Below are positions 1-9,100 of a stretch of DNA of 25,614 nt, piece after piece. The translations under genes and the position numbers were made by a program. The notes under the pieces were generated by a model. That model searched no databases. It was not told the origin of the DNA and was given only the letters and a program-made list of their open reading frames with translations. The DNA comes from Opitutia bacterium (GTDB lineage: Bacteria > Verrucomicrobiota > Verrucomicrobiae > Opitutales > Opitutaceae). The stretch covers positions 1 through 25,614 of the forward strand of contig CANEVO010000059.1 in the NCBI GenBank assembly GCA_947442255.1, given 5' to 3'. The first letter of the stretch is position 1; each line of letters begins with the position of its first letter.

Positions 1-897
1 CCGGCCGACGTTCTGGACGATCATGTCGACGTTGATGTGGGCGTTCGCGAGGGCCTTGAAGACCTTGGCGGCCGAGCCGGGTTTGTCGGTGATATTGCTG
101 ACCAAGACCTTGGCCTGGTCCTTGTCGACGGCGACGCCGCGGACGAGCACCTTTTCCATGTAGGCGACTTCCTGTTTCACGATTGTTCCTGGGTTATTGT
201 TAAAGGAGGAGCGGACTTCGAAAACGACATTGTACTTCGCGGCGAACTCGACGGACCGCGACTGCATGACCTTACTGCCGAGCGAAGCCAGTTCGAGCAT
301 CTCGTCGTAGCTGATCTCGGCGAGCTTGCGGGCATCCTTCACGACCCGCGGATCGGCAGTATAGACGCCGTCGACGTCGGTGTAGATCTCGCACTTGTCG
401 GCCTTGATGGCCGCCGCCAAGGCAATGGCGGTGAGGTCGGAGCCGCCGCGGCCCAGCGTGGTAATCTGGCCCTCGTCGTTGATCCCCTGGAAGCCGGCCA
501 CGATGATCACGTTACCGGCGCGGAGGTCGGCCTCGAGCGGCCCGGCGTTGATCATCTTGATCTTCGCCTTGGTGTGAACCTTGTCGGTGAAGATCCCGGC
601 CTGCGCGCCGGTGTAGCTGACGGCAGCGACGCCGATGCCGTGGAGGGCCATCGCGGTGAGCGCGATCGTCTCCTGCTCGCCGATGGAGAGGAGCTGATCC
701 ATCTCGCGCTCGCTCGGCATCGCGCAGACCGCCTTGGCCCGGGCGATGAGCTCGTTGGTCACGCCGGCGCGGGCCGAGACGACGACCACCAGTTCGTTGC
801 CGGCGTCGCGGATCTCCTTGATCCGGGCGGCGACATTCTTGATGCGATCGACGTCACCCACGGAGGTGCCGCCATACTTTTGGACGATGCGGGCCAT
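1..897 (-). CDS. lysC: Aspartate kinase, 3' part cut off by the window edge
   Basis: Aspartokinase phosphorylates L-aspartate with ATP, the first step towards lysine, threonine and methionine. Reading down from the ATG at 897 gives 299 uninterrupted codons to the window edge with no stop, so the C-terminus is missing (monofunctional enzymes are about 410 residues). The nucleotide-binding motif KYGGTSVG is at residues 7-14. TTLGRGGSDLTA and the IYTDVDGVYTADPR segment are also present, both diagnostic of the family. The last visible residues, around NVDMIVQNVG, belong to the first ACT regulatory domain, so feedback inhibition by end products is expected. The gene is last in the visible minus-strand order after hom, 135 bases behind it. 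No Shine-Dalgarno sequence precedes the ATG; an intergenic repeat ends only three bases upstream of it. Identification is very secure. Confidence 0.96.
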   Translation of the reverse strand, partial: MARIVQKYGGTSVGDVDRIKNVAARIKEIRDAGNELVVVVSARAGVTNELIARAKAVCAMPSEREMDQLLSIGEQETIALTAMALHGIGVAAVSYTGAQAGIFTDKVHTKAKIKMINAGPLEADLRAGNVIIVAGFQGINDEGQITTLGRGGSDLTAIALAAAIKADKCEIYTDVDGVYTADPRVVKDARKLAEISYDEMLELASLGSKVMQSRSVEFAAKYNVVFEVRSSFNNNPGTIVKQEVAYMEKVLVRGVAVDKDQAKVLVSNITDKPGSAAKVFKALANAHINVDMIVQNVGR

Positions 898-1032
898 GCG
901 GAGAGTTGAGGGCTGAGAGTTGAGAGCGGAGGGTTGGAGGTGAGAGGAAGTTGAGAGTTGAGGGCTGAGAGTTGAGAGCGGAAGAAAGGCCTTGGGCGCT
1001 CTCAACTCTCAGATCTCAACCCTCAACTAGAT
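898..1032 (-). repeat. hom-lysC spacer with 30-base direct repeat and long hairpin
   Basis: The 135-base gap consists almost entirely of repeats built on a GAGAGTTGAGGG-like unit. A perfect 30-base direct repeat occupies 901-930 and 953-982. The second copy also forms a large inverted repeat with the sequence next to the hom stop codon: 965-980 pairs perfectly with 997-1012 (16 bp), and 956-964 pairs with 1020-1028 (9 bp) after a 7-base bulge. The loop is 981-996 and contains the palindrome AAGGCCTT. There is no T-tract on either side, so it does not look like an intrinsic terminator. It would lie in the mRNA between hom and lysC, with the first repeat copy almost touching the lysC start codon. 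Whether it is a mobile-type intergenic repeat, an mRNA processing or stability element, or a lysC regulator cannot be told from one copy. Confidence 0.85.
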
Positions 1033-2352
1033 CTAATCAAAATCTCCAATGCGAATCAGCAACGGTGCCTCGAGCACGGCCCCCAGGCGGCCGAGCAGCT
1101 TGAGCGTGTCCCGCATCGCGCGCTCGTTGCTTTGGTGGGTGGTGAGAACCAGCGAGGCGGCGCCGGGGGTCGCCGCGGGACTCTGGATGACGCTGGCGAT
1201 GCTGACCTTCTGGCGCGCCATGACGGAGGCGACTCGCGCGAGGACACCGGGCTGGTCCTTGACCGTCAGGCGAAGATAATAACGGCACCGGATGCTCTCC
1301 GGGGGCGCGAGCCGGCAGCCGCCGCGAGCCGGTGCCGATGCCTCGCCGAGGAGGTGGCCGCCCTTGCCGTGCTTGAGGAGGGCGGCGGCATCCGCGATGT
1401 CGCTGATGACAGCGCTGGCGGTGGCGTCCTGCCCGGCACCGCGGCCGCTGTAGAGCGTGGTGCCGACGACGTCGCCAGTGACGGAGATGGCGTTGAACAC
1501 GCCGCTGACGTTCGCGATGACGTTGCTGGCCGGAAGCAAGGTCGGGTGCACGCGAACGGACAGTTCGTTGCGGGCCAGGTCGCGCGTGATGACCGCGAGG
1601 AGCTTGATCCCGAAGCCGAGGGTGGCCGCGTTCTTGAAATCGTCCGGGGTAATCCGCGAAATGCCCTCGACGATCATCTGCCCGGGTTTCACCCAGACGC
1701 CGTGGGCGAGCCAGGCAAGGACGGCGGCCTTGTGAGCGGTGTCCCAGCCATCGACATCGAGCGACTCGTCGGCCTCGGCGTATCCGAGCCGCTTGGCCTC
1801 GGCGAGGACCGGGGCGTAGGGCGCGTCGTGTTCCTCCATCTGGGTGAGGATGTAATTACAGGTACCGTTCAGGATTCCGTAGATCCGAGGAAAACGATTC
1901 GCGACCAGGCCCTCGCGCAGCGCCTTGATGATCGGGATGCCGCCAGCGACCGAGGCCTCGAAGAAAAAGTGCCCGCCATGCTTCTGGGCCGCGGCGATGA
2001 TCTCGGGGCCGTGCTCGCAAATCAGGGCCTTGTTGGCCGAGACGACGACCTTGCCCTGACGCAACGCCGCCAGCGTGACCTGCCGGGCGAGCGTCGTGCC
2101 GCCCATGAGTTCGCAGACGATGTGGATGGACGGATCGTTCGCGATGGCGAGCGGATCGGCGGTGAGCTTGCGAGCGGGGATCTTCACGCCGCGCACCTTC
2201 TTCGGGTCGCGCACGGCGGCGCGGGCAAGGTTGAGCTTCACGCCCAGCCGCGACTCGAGTTCGGCCAAGTTGGCCGAGAGATGCTTCCAGACGCCCTGGC
2301 CAACCGTCCCAAAGCCGCAGAGCCCAATATTGAGAGTCAGAGGTTCGCTCAT
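1033..2352 (-). CDS. hom: Homoserine dehydrogenase
   Basis: This enzyme reduces aspartate 4-semialdehyde to homoserine with NAD(P)H, at the branch point towards threonine and methionine. The 439-residue protein has the N-terminal Rossmann motif GFGTVG at 13-18, the SANKAL segment near 105-110, the family signature NGTCNYIL at 162-169, and the catalytic lysine K208 in DTAHKAA. A C-terminal ACT domain starts at about residue 360 (YYLRLTVKDQPGVLARVAS), so allosteric control, probably by threonine, is likely. Length and domain order match the usual monofunctional bacterial enzyme of 430-440 residues. Its ATG overlaps the plsY stop codon by four bases (ATGA), indicating translational coupling. A weak GGAG lies about 13 bases upstream of the start. 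lysC follows after the repeat-filled gap. Confidence 0.97.
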   Translation of the reverse strand: MSEPLTLNIGLCGFGTVGQGVWKHLSANLAELESRLGVKLNLARAAVRDPKKVRGVKIPARKLTADPLAIANDPSIHIVCELMGGTTLARQVTLAALRQGKVVVSANKALICEHGPEIIAAAQKHGGHFFFEASVAGGIPIIKALREGLVANRFPRIYGILNGTCNYILTQMEEHDAPYAPVLAEAKRLGYAEADESLDVDGWDTAHKAAVLAWLAHGVWVKPGQMIVEGISRITPDDFKNAATLGFGIKLLAVITRDLARNELSVRVHPTLLPASNVIANVSGVFNAISVTGDVVGTTLYSGRGAGQDATASAVISDIADAAALLKHGKGGHLLGEASAPARGGCRLAPPESIRCRYYLRLTVKDQPGVLARVASVMARQKVSIASVIQSPAATPGAASLVLTTHQSNERAMRDTLKLLGRLGAVLEAPLLIRIGDFD

Positions 2353-3026
2353 GGTTTCGATACGTTGCTCCGCCGGATCTTGCTTTCGGTGCCGGCCAGC
2401 AGGCGGGAGATGTTGGCCCGGTGGCGGATGATGACGAAGGCCGCCACGAGCCCGGAGGCGATGGCCAGCGTCGGCGAAGATCGGAAGAACCAGGCGCTGA
2501 CGGGCAGCGACGCCGCAGCAAAGATCGAGGCCACGGAAACGTAACGGGTGACGATCGCGAGCGCGACCCAGACGACGAGGGCGATCAAGGCGCCCGGCGG
2601 GAACACCACCGCGAAGCCACCGGCGCCGGTGGCGACGCCCTTGCCGCCCCCGAACCGGGTGAAGCAGGAATAGCTGTGTCCGAGCATCGCACCCGCGAGC
2701 CCGGCGAGCCCGAGGCTGGTCCAGTCACCGCCGCTCACATGAAAGTTGAGCATCGCCGCAGCCCCATCGAAGGAACCCGAGGCGGCCGCGTTGGACCGGA
2801 GCCGCAGCAGCGCCCAAGAGGCTGCCACCGCACCTTTCAACGCATCAAGAACGAGAACCAGGTTGCCGGGACCCGAGCCCAGCACCCGGCGGACATTGGT
2901 GGCCCCGGGATTCCTGCTGCCAACTTCGAAGATGTTCACGCCCTTGGCGCGCGCCACGAGGTAGCCGAACGGCAGGGAGCCGAGCAGGTAGCCCACGACA
3001 ACGACGATGACGAGCGGCAGGAGCAT
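2349..3026 (-). CDS. plsY: Acyl-phosphate:glycerol-3-phosphate acyltransferase PlsY
   Basis: PlsY is an inner-membrane enzyme that transfers an acyl chain from acyl-phosphate to glycerol-3-phosphate, the first acylation of phospholipid synthesis. The 225-residue protein is strongly hydrophobic with several membrane segments. All three PlsY motifs are visible: GSLPFGYLVAR with SRNPGATNVRRVLG near the N-terminus, GHSYSCFTRFGGGKGVATG in the middle, and RHRANISRLLAGTESKI at the C-terminus. It is slightly longer than the usual ~200 residues because of a longer loop after the second membrane segment. It sits 25 bases behind serA and overlaps hom by four bases, so it is cotranscribed with amino-acid genes. 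No Shine-Dalgarno sequence is seen before the ATG at 3026. Confidence 0.95.
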   Translation of the reverse strand: MLLPLVIVVVVGYLLGSLPFGYLVARAKGVNIFEVGSRNPGATNVRRVLGSGPGNLVLVLDALKGAVAASWALLRLRSNAAASGSFDGAAAMLNFHVSGGDWTSLGLAGLAGAMLGHSYSCFTRFGGGKGVATGAGGFAVVFPPGALIALVVWVALAIVTRYVSVASIFAAASLPVSAWFFRSSPTLAIASGLVAAFVIIRHRANISRLLAGTESKIRRSNVSKP

Positions 3027-3051
3027 GGCTGCGGGTGCGCGCCGCGGAAAC

Positions 3052-4641
3052 CTAGAGCTGGACGAACTTCGCCAGCTTGATCGCAGGATGGCCCTTGATC
3101 TCCTGGCGGGCGGCCTCGCTGGGCTCGCTGTCCACGCGCACGACCATGTAGGCGGTGCTGCCGGGTGTCAGGCGGCTCAGGGACATGTCCGCGATGTTGA
3201 CCTTGTCGCGACCGAGGATGGTGCCGACTTCGCCGACCATGCCGGGACGGTCGACGTTCTCGAGCACAAGCAGCTTGCCCTCGGCGAGCACTTCGACCTC
3301 GCGGCCGTTGACGTTCACAATCCGGGGTTCGTTGCTTTTGCCGATCAACGTGCCCGCGGCGGAAAACTTGGCCCCATCCGGCGTGATCGCCTCGACCTGG
3401 ATCAAATCCGTGTATCCGGAGTCGTTGGTCGCCTTCACCACCTGGGCGCGAATCCCGAGCCGCTCCAGCCGGGCCGGGGCGTTGACGAAATTGACGTCAT
3501 CGCCAGCGATCCGGCGGAGGAAACCACGCTCGATTGAGCGAGTCACGGCATTGACTTCGAGGTCAACCAGCCTGCCCCAATACGTGATTGAGAGCATCGA
3601 GATCTGCTGCGGCGCGATCTGTTGCACGAGGGTGCCGAGCTTGGTGCCGAGATCGATATACGGCCCGAGGACGCGCATGGTCGCGGCGTCGATCGAGGGC
3701 ACGTTGACGGCATTGCGGATGACGCCGCCGTTGAGCGCGTCGGCAATCTGCTCGGCAATCTCAATGCCGACGGATTCCTGGGCCTCAGCGGTGGACGCGC
3801 CGAGGTGCGGCGTCAGGACGACATTCGGCAGGGTGCGCAATTCGCTGTCCTTCGCGAGCGGCTCATCCTCGAAGACATCAAGGCCGGCGGCGGCGACCTG
3901 GCCGGTCTTCAGGGCGGCAATCAGCGCCGACTCTTTGATGATGCCACCGCGCGCACAATTGAAGACCCGGACCCCCTTCTTGCACTTCGCGAAGGCGGCC
4001 TCGTCGATCATGTACTTGGTGTCGTCGGTCATCGGCATGTGCACCGTGATGTAGTCCGACTGCTGGAGCAGCTCGTCCAGTGTCACGCCCTCGACCTGCA
4101 TGGCCTTGGCCCGGCTGGGGGCGAGATACGGATCGAACGCGAGGACCCGCATGCCGAACGCCTGCGCCCGCTTGGCGACCTCGCTGCCGATCCGGCCGAG
4201 GCCCACGATGCCGAGGGTTTTGCGGAAAAGCTCGATGCCCGAGAATGTCTTTCGATCCCAGTGCCCGGCCTTCATGGAAGCGGCCGCCTGCGGCACGGGG
4301 CGTGCCCCGCAAAGGATATGGGTAAACGTCAACTCCGCGGTCGCGATGGTGTTGCCCGCGGGAGTGTTCATCACCACGACGCCGCGTTCCGTCGCGGCGT
4401 CGACGTCGACGTTGTCCACGCCGACGCCGGCGCGGCCGACGACCTTGAGCAGGGGCGCGGCGGCGAACACCTCGGCGGTGATCTTGGTCTCCGAGCGCAC
4501 GGCAATCGCGTGCACGTCCTTCACTAATTCGAGGATCTTTTCCGGTGACGACCCGTAGGCCTCAACCACCTCGATGCCCGGCTGCTGGCGCAGATAGGCG
4601 ATTCCCTTGGGTGAGATCTTGTCGGCGACGAGGACTTTCAT
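3052..4641 (-). CDS. serA: D-3-phosphoglycerate dehydrogenase
   Basis: SerA oxidises 3-phosphoglycerate to 3-phosphohydroxypyruvate with NAD, the first step of serine synthesis. Starting at the ATG at 4641 the protein is 529 residues, the normal size of the long, type I enzyme. The NAD-binding motif GLGRIG is at 147-152. The catalytic triad is visible as R231 (NCARGGI), E260 (DVFEDEP) and H279 (LTPHLGAST). The intervening ASB-type domain is followed by a C-terminal ACT domain from about residue 455 (LENVDRPGMVGEVGTIL), which commonly binds serine. The frame stays open for 40 codons upstream, but that stretch is not conserved-looking and the family starts at MKVLVADKIS. It is first in the operon serA-plsY-hom-lysC. 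Only a distant GAGG, about 12 bases away, could serve as a ribosome binding site. Confidence 0.97.
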   Translation of the reverse strand: MKVLVADKISPKGIAYLRQQPGIEVVEAYGSSPEKILELVKDVHAIAVRSETKITAEVFAAAPLLKVVGRAGVGVDNVDVDAATERGVVVMNTPAGNTIATAELTFTHILCGARPVPQAAASMKAGHWDRKTFSGIELFRKTLGIVGLGRIGSEVAKRAQAFGMRVLAFDPYLAPSRAKAMQVEGVTLDELLQQSDYITVHMPMTDDTKYMIDEAAFAKCKKGVRVFNCARGGIIKESALIAALKTGQVAAAGLDVFEDEPLAKDSELRTLPNVVLTPHLGASTAEAQESVGIEIAEQIADALNGGVIRNAVNVPSIDAATMRVLGPYIDLGTKLGTLVQQIAPQQISMLSITYWGRLVDLEVNAVTRSIERGFLRRIAGDDVNFVNAPARLERLGIRAQVVKATNDSGYTDLIQVEAITPDGAKFSAAGTLIGKSNEPRIVNVNGREVEVLAEGKLLVLENVDRPGMVGEVGTILGRDKVNIADMSLSRLTPGSTAYMVVRVDSEPSEAARQEIKGHPAIKLAKFVQL

Positions 4642-4948
4642 GGAGACAAAATTGCCTCGGAGGGAAGTCGTCCCCCTCGCGGCAAGCAAGGAAAAGCTTT
4701 GGCTATGACCGATCTGCGGTCGCAGCGAAAAAAATCCCGGTGCCAAAGACAGGAGTTGCACGCCTCCCCGCGGCTTTCCACCGTCCTGCGTTCATCCGTG
4801 TTTCGCCGGCTTTCCCGCCGCCGATTCCAGTTACCTCCAATCTGGATTATCCGGCCCCTGCCGTCTTCCGAAACTTCCCCGCAACCTACCGTCGCCTGAA
4901 CCGTCCATCCTTCGGCCGTACCCACCCCTCTTTGCTCGTTCCCAACTC
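4642..4948. promoter_or_regulatory. Divergent intergenic region between serA and the RND operon
   Basis: This 307-base gap separates two divergent operons and must hold both promoters. I looked for -35/-10 pairs on both strands and found none close enough to a sigma-70 consensus to mark. There is an A-rich run at about 4727-4735, which reads as a T-run on the serA strand. No riboswitch-like fold, repeat or small gene with a plausible start was recognised. Open frames across it have no recognisable protein character. Confidence 0.5.
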
Positions 4949-6151
4949 ATGATCCTTGCGCTTGTCTCTCCTGGCCGCCGAACCGGCCGAATCTACTTTT
5001 TTCTCGGCCTGTTGCCACTTTTGGCCGGTCTAGTCGGATGCGGCCAGAAGGCCGGCACGGGCACCGGGAAGGCGCGCAAAGGCGGCGGGGCCGCCCCGGT
5101 CATGGTGGCCAAGGTCGTCCGCAAGGTCGTGCCGGTGGAAATTGAGGCCATCGGCATCGTGGAAACCATTCGCGGCGCGAGTGTCCGTTCCCAGGTGACC
5201 GGCGTGGTCCAGAAAATCGCGATCCAAGAGGGCCAGGACGTGGTCGCCGGCGACCTCTTGCTCGAAATCGATTCGCGCCCCTTCCGCAACGCCCTCCGCT
5301 CCGCCGAGGCCGACAACGAGAAAATCCGTGTGCAACTCGAATACGCCCGCGGCCAGGTGGCGCGCTACAAGACCTTGAGCACCGATTCGATGGTCTCCAA
5401 GGAGCAGTTCCAAAAGATCCAGGACGACGCCCGGGCCCTTGAAGCCCAGTCCATGGTCTCCGATTCCTCGGTCGCCAGCGCCAAGCTCCAGTTGGAATAT
5501 TCCTCCATCCGCGCACCGATTTCCGGCCGGTCCGGCAACATCAACGTTCGCGAGGGCGACCTCGTCCGCGCCAACGAGGCGGGAATCGCGCTGCTGACGA
5601 TCAACCAACTCTCCCCCATCAACGTGACCTTCGGGGTCCCGCAGCAGTATCTCGCCGAAATCAACCGCTACCGCGCCCGGGGCAGGCTGGCGGTTCGCGT
5701 CGTTCCACCCGGCCTCAACGAACCACCGGAAATCGGCGAGCTCGGCTTCGTCGACAACGCCGTCGACACCACGACCGGCACGATCCGGTTGAAGGGCAAC
5801 TTCGCCAACGCCCAGAACCGGCTCTGGCCGGGCCAGTTCGGGACCGTGAGCATCACGCTCGCGAATCCTGAGGCGCTGGCCATCCCCAGCAGTGCGCTCC
5901 AGAGCTCACAAACGGGCCAGCATGTCTTCGTCGTCAAGGCGGACAACACCGCCGAGAAACGGGATGTGGTCGTGGAACGCGCCCATCTCAAGGAAACCGT
6001 GATCAGCCGTGGCCTGGCCGAGGGCGAGACCGTCGTGACAGAAGGTCAATTGCGCGTCGTGCCGGGTGGCCCCGTTGAGATTCGAATCCCGGGCGGCGCC
6101 CCGGCCGGTGATGCCGGCAAGGCCAAAGGCAAAAAGGAAACGAAAACATGA
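4949..6151 (+). CDS. RND efflux periplasmic adaptor (membrane fusion protein), lipoprotein
   Basis: This is the periplasmic adaptor that links an RND pump to an outer-membrane channel. The 400-residue protein begins with a signal peptide ending in a lipobox, LVGC at 28-31, so it should be lipid-anchored at C31. The first barrel-sandwich half follows at about 75-110 (ASVRSQVTGVVQKIAIQEGQ), then a helical hairpin at about 110-175. The second half-motif IRAPISGRSGNINVREGD comes next, followed by a beta-barrel domain (INVTFGVPQQYLAEI) and a membrane-proximal domain with the typical WPGQFGTVSITL. The C-terminal tail is lysine-rich. It resembles the MdtA/AcrA family. Its stop overlaps the permease start by four bases. 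No Shine-Dalgarno sequence precedes the ATG; the leader is C/T-rich. The substrate cannot be predicted. Confidence 0.93.
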   Translation: MILALVSPGRRTGRIYFFLGLLPLLAGLVGCGQKAGTGTGKARKGGGAAPVMVAKVVRKVVPVEIEAIGIVETIRGASVRSQVTGVVQKIAIQEGQDVVAGDLLLEIDSRPFRNALRSAEADNEKIRVQLEYARGQVARYKTLSTDSMVSKEQFQKIQDDARALEAQSMVSDSSVASAKLQLEYSSIRAPISGRSGNINVREGDLVRANEAGIALLTINQLSPINVTFGVPQQYLAEINRYRARGRLAVRVVPPGLNEPPEIGELGFVDNAVDTTTGTIRLKGNFANAQNRLWPGQFGTVSITLANPEALAIPSSALQSSQTGQHVFVVKADNTAEKRDVVVERAHLKETVISRGLAEGETVVTEGQLRVVPGGPVEIRIPGGAPAGDAGKAKGKKETKT

Positions 6152-9100
6152 ACATCCCGGAACATTTCATCCGCCGGCCGGTGATGACCACGCTGGTGAC
6201 CGCTGGGATCACGATCTTCGGCTGGATGGCGTACCGCACCCTTCCGGTCAGCGATCTGCCGAACGTCGATTATCCGATTCTTTCCATTTCGGCCAGCCTG
6301 CCAGGAGCCAGCCCGGAAACGATGGCCTCGGCTGTCGCCACGCCGATCGAACAGGGCCTCGCGACGGTGCCCGGCATCGAGTCGATGACCTCGACCAGCA
6401 CCCTGGGCAGCACCCGGATCACGGTCACCTTCAATCTCGAACGCGACCTCGATGCCGCCGCCCAGGATGTCCAATCGGCGCTGTCCGGCGTGCAGCGGCG
6501 GCTGCCGGCGGACATGCCGAACCCGCCCTCCTTTCGAAAGCAAAATCCCGCCGACGATCCCATCCTGATCCTGGCGCTGAGTTCCGCCACCCTCCCTTTG
6601 TCCGAGGTCAACGAATACGCGGAGTCGATGATTGCCCAGCGCATCTCGACCATCGACGGGGTCTCGCAGGTTTTCATTTTGGGCGCCCAGAAATATGCCG
6701 TGCGGGTCCAGGTTGATCCCCGGGCCCTGGCGGCGCGGGGCATCGGCCTCGACGAAGTCCGGAGCGCTCTCAACACCAACAACGTCCAGCTCCCCTCCGG
6801 CTCCCTGCACGGCGAGCACAAATCGATGACGCTGCGGGCCACCGGCCAGCTCCGCAACGCCGCCGGCTTCGAGAACGTGATCGTCACGTACCGCAACGGC
6901 GCGGCCGTCCGGCTCGCCGACGTCGCCGAGGTCAGCGACAGCGTGGAAAACAACCGGGCCGCGGGCTGGTACGACGGTGAGCCCGGGATCATCCTTTACG
7001 TCCGGCGCCAGCCCGGCACGAACACCATCAAGGTGGCCGACGCGGTGAAGGATTTGATGCCCAGCTTTCGCACCCAGTTGCCCGCCAGCGTCAAGTTCGA
7101 GATCCTGGCGGATCGCACCGTTTCGATTCGCGAATCGGTTAACGAGGTGAAGCTCACGCTCGTGCTGGCCGTCAGCCTGGTGGTGCTCGTGATCTTTCTC
7201 TTCCTCCGTTCGGTCCGCGCCACGCTCATCCCCAGCGTCGCGATGCCGATCGCGATCATCGCCACGTTCGGCGTGATGCACTTCTTCGACTACAGCATCG
7301 ACAACCTGTCGCTGCTGGCGCTGACGCTGTCCGTCGGGTTCATTGTCGACGACGCGATCGTGATGCTCGAGAACATCGTCCGGCACATCGAGAAGGGTGA
7401 ACCGGTGATGACGGCGGCCCTCAAGGGTTCGAGGGAGATCTATTTCACGCTGATTTCGATGACGGTGTCGCTCGTCGCGGTCTTCATCCCCGTCCTCTTC
7501 ATGAGCGGAATTCTCGGCCGACTGCTGCGCGAGTTTGCCGTCACCATCGCCGCGGCGGTCATCGTTTCCGGCTTCATTTCGCTGACGCTGACCCCGATGC
7601 TGGCCAGCCGCTTCCTGAAGCCCATTCCGCACGGCGCCCAGCACGGCTGGCTCTATCAGGTCATCGAACGGGCGTTCCAGGGAAGTCTGTCGCTCTACCG
7701 ACGCACCCTGCAGTTCTCGCTCCGCTTTCGCGCCGTGCTGGTGGTGATCGCCTTCGCCATGATCGGCCTGAGCGTCTGGTTGCTGGCCATCATTCCCAAG
7801 GGCTTTGTCCCGACCGAGGACACGGGCCGAATCAATATCAACCTCGAGGCGGCGGAGGATGCCTCGTTCGACGCCATGGTTCGCCTGGCCCGCGAGGCCA
7901 GCGCGATCGTTGGCAGCAATCCCCACGTCGCCCACTATTCGACTTCGCTCGGACAGGGCCCGGGGGCGCAGGTGGGCAACCAGGGTTCGATGAACCTCAC
8001 CTTGACGGACCGCGAAACCCGTCCGTCCGCCTTCGTCATCGCCTCCCAGCTGCGGACTGAGTTGGCCCGCATTCCCGGTCTGCGAGCTTTTCCCCAGGTG
8101 CCGCCCAACATCCGGGTGGGCGGCCGCGCCACGACCTCGCTCTATCAGTATACCTTGTACGGATCCGATCTGCAGGAGCTCTACGCCGTGGTGCCCGGTT
8201 TCGTGGAGAAGGTGCGCGAAATCCCGGGTTTGATTGACGTCAATACGGACCTCCTGATCACCAGCCCACAACTGGTCGTGGAAATTGACCGCGACAAGGC
8301 TTCCTCCCTTGGGCTCAACGCCCAGCAAATCGAGGACCTCCTCTTCAGCGCGTTCGGCTCGCGGCAGGTCTCGAGCATCTACACTCCGTCGAACCAGTAT
8401 TATGTCATCCTCGAGTTTGCGGAAAAGTACCAGCAGGACCCCAACGCGCTGGGCCTGCTCTATGTGCGCAATCGGGAGGGCCGGCTCATCCCCCTCGAGG
8501 CCGTGTCCCGCATTCGTCAGACCGTCGGGCCGCTGACGGTCACCCACATGGGCCAGGTCCCGTCGGTCACCGTCACCTTCAACATCGCGGACGGCGTTTC
8601 CCTCAGCGAGGTGACGGGTCGCATCGAGGAACTCGGCCGCACCGAACTTCCCGCGACCATCAACGCGACGTTCCAGGGTGCCGCGGCCGCTTTCACCAAC
8701 TCGCTCCAGGGCCTGGGCATCATGCTGCTCGTCGCCGTGCTGGTGATTTACCTCGTCCTCGGAATGCTGTACGAGAACTTCATCCATCCGATCACCATCT
8801 TGTCGGGCCTGCCGGCGGCGACCGCCGGCGCGCTGGTGACGCTGATCGCGTTCGGCGAGGAGCTGAACATTTATGGTTACGTAGGGCTCATCATGCTCAT
8901 CGGCATCGTCAAAAAGAATGCCATCATGATGATCGACTTCGCGCTCGAGGCGAAGCGCACCCGGGGGGTGACGGCCGAAGAGGCGATTTTCGAAGCGTGC
9001 CTTGTTCGCTTCCGTCCGATCATGATGACCACGTTTGCCGCCCTGGCCGGAAGCATCCCCATCGCCTTGGCGATCGGTGGCGCCGCCGAAACGCGTCGTT

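Noticed and set aside
956..1028. Reading the hom-lysC hairpin as an intrinsic terminator
   Set aside because: No T-tract follows on either strand, and lysC downstream is expected to be expressed with the operon.
1132..2544. A 470-codon open frame antisense to hom and plsY
   Set aside because: Low-complexity Gly/Asp/Arg/Glu composition opposite two well conserved genes; a GC-driven shadow frame.
4642..4761. N-terminal extension of serA by 40 codons
   Set aside because: The extra residues show no family similarity, and the enzyme family begins at MKVLVADKIS; the ATG at 4641 gives the standard length.
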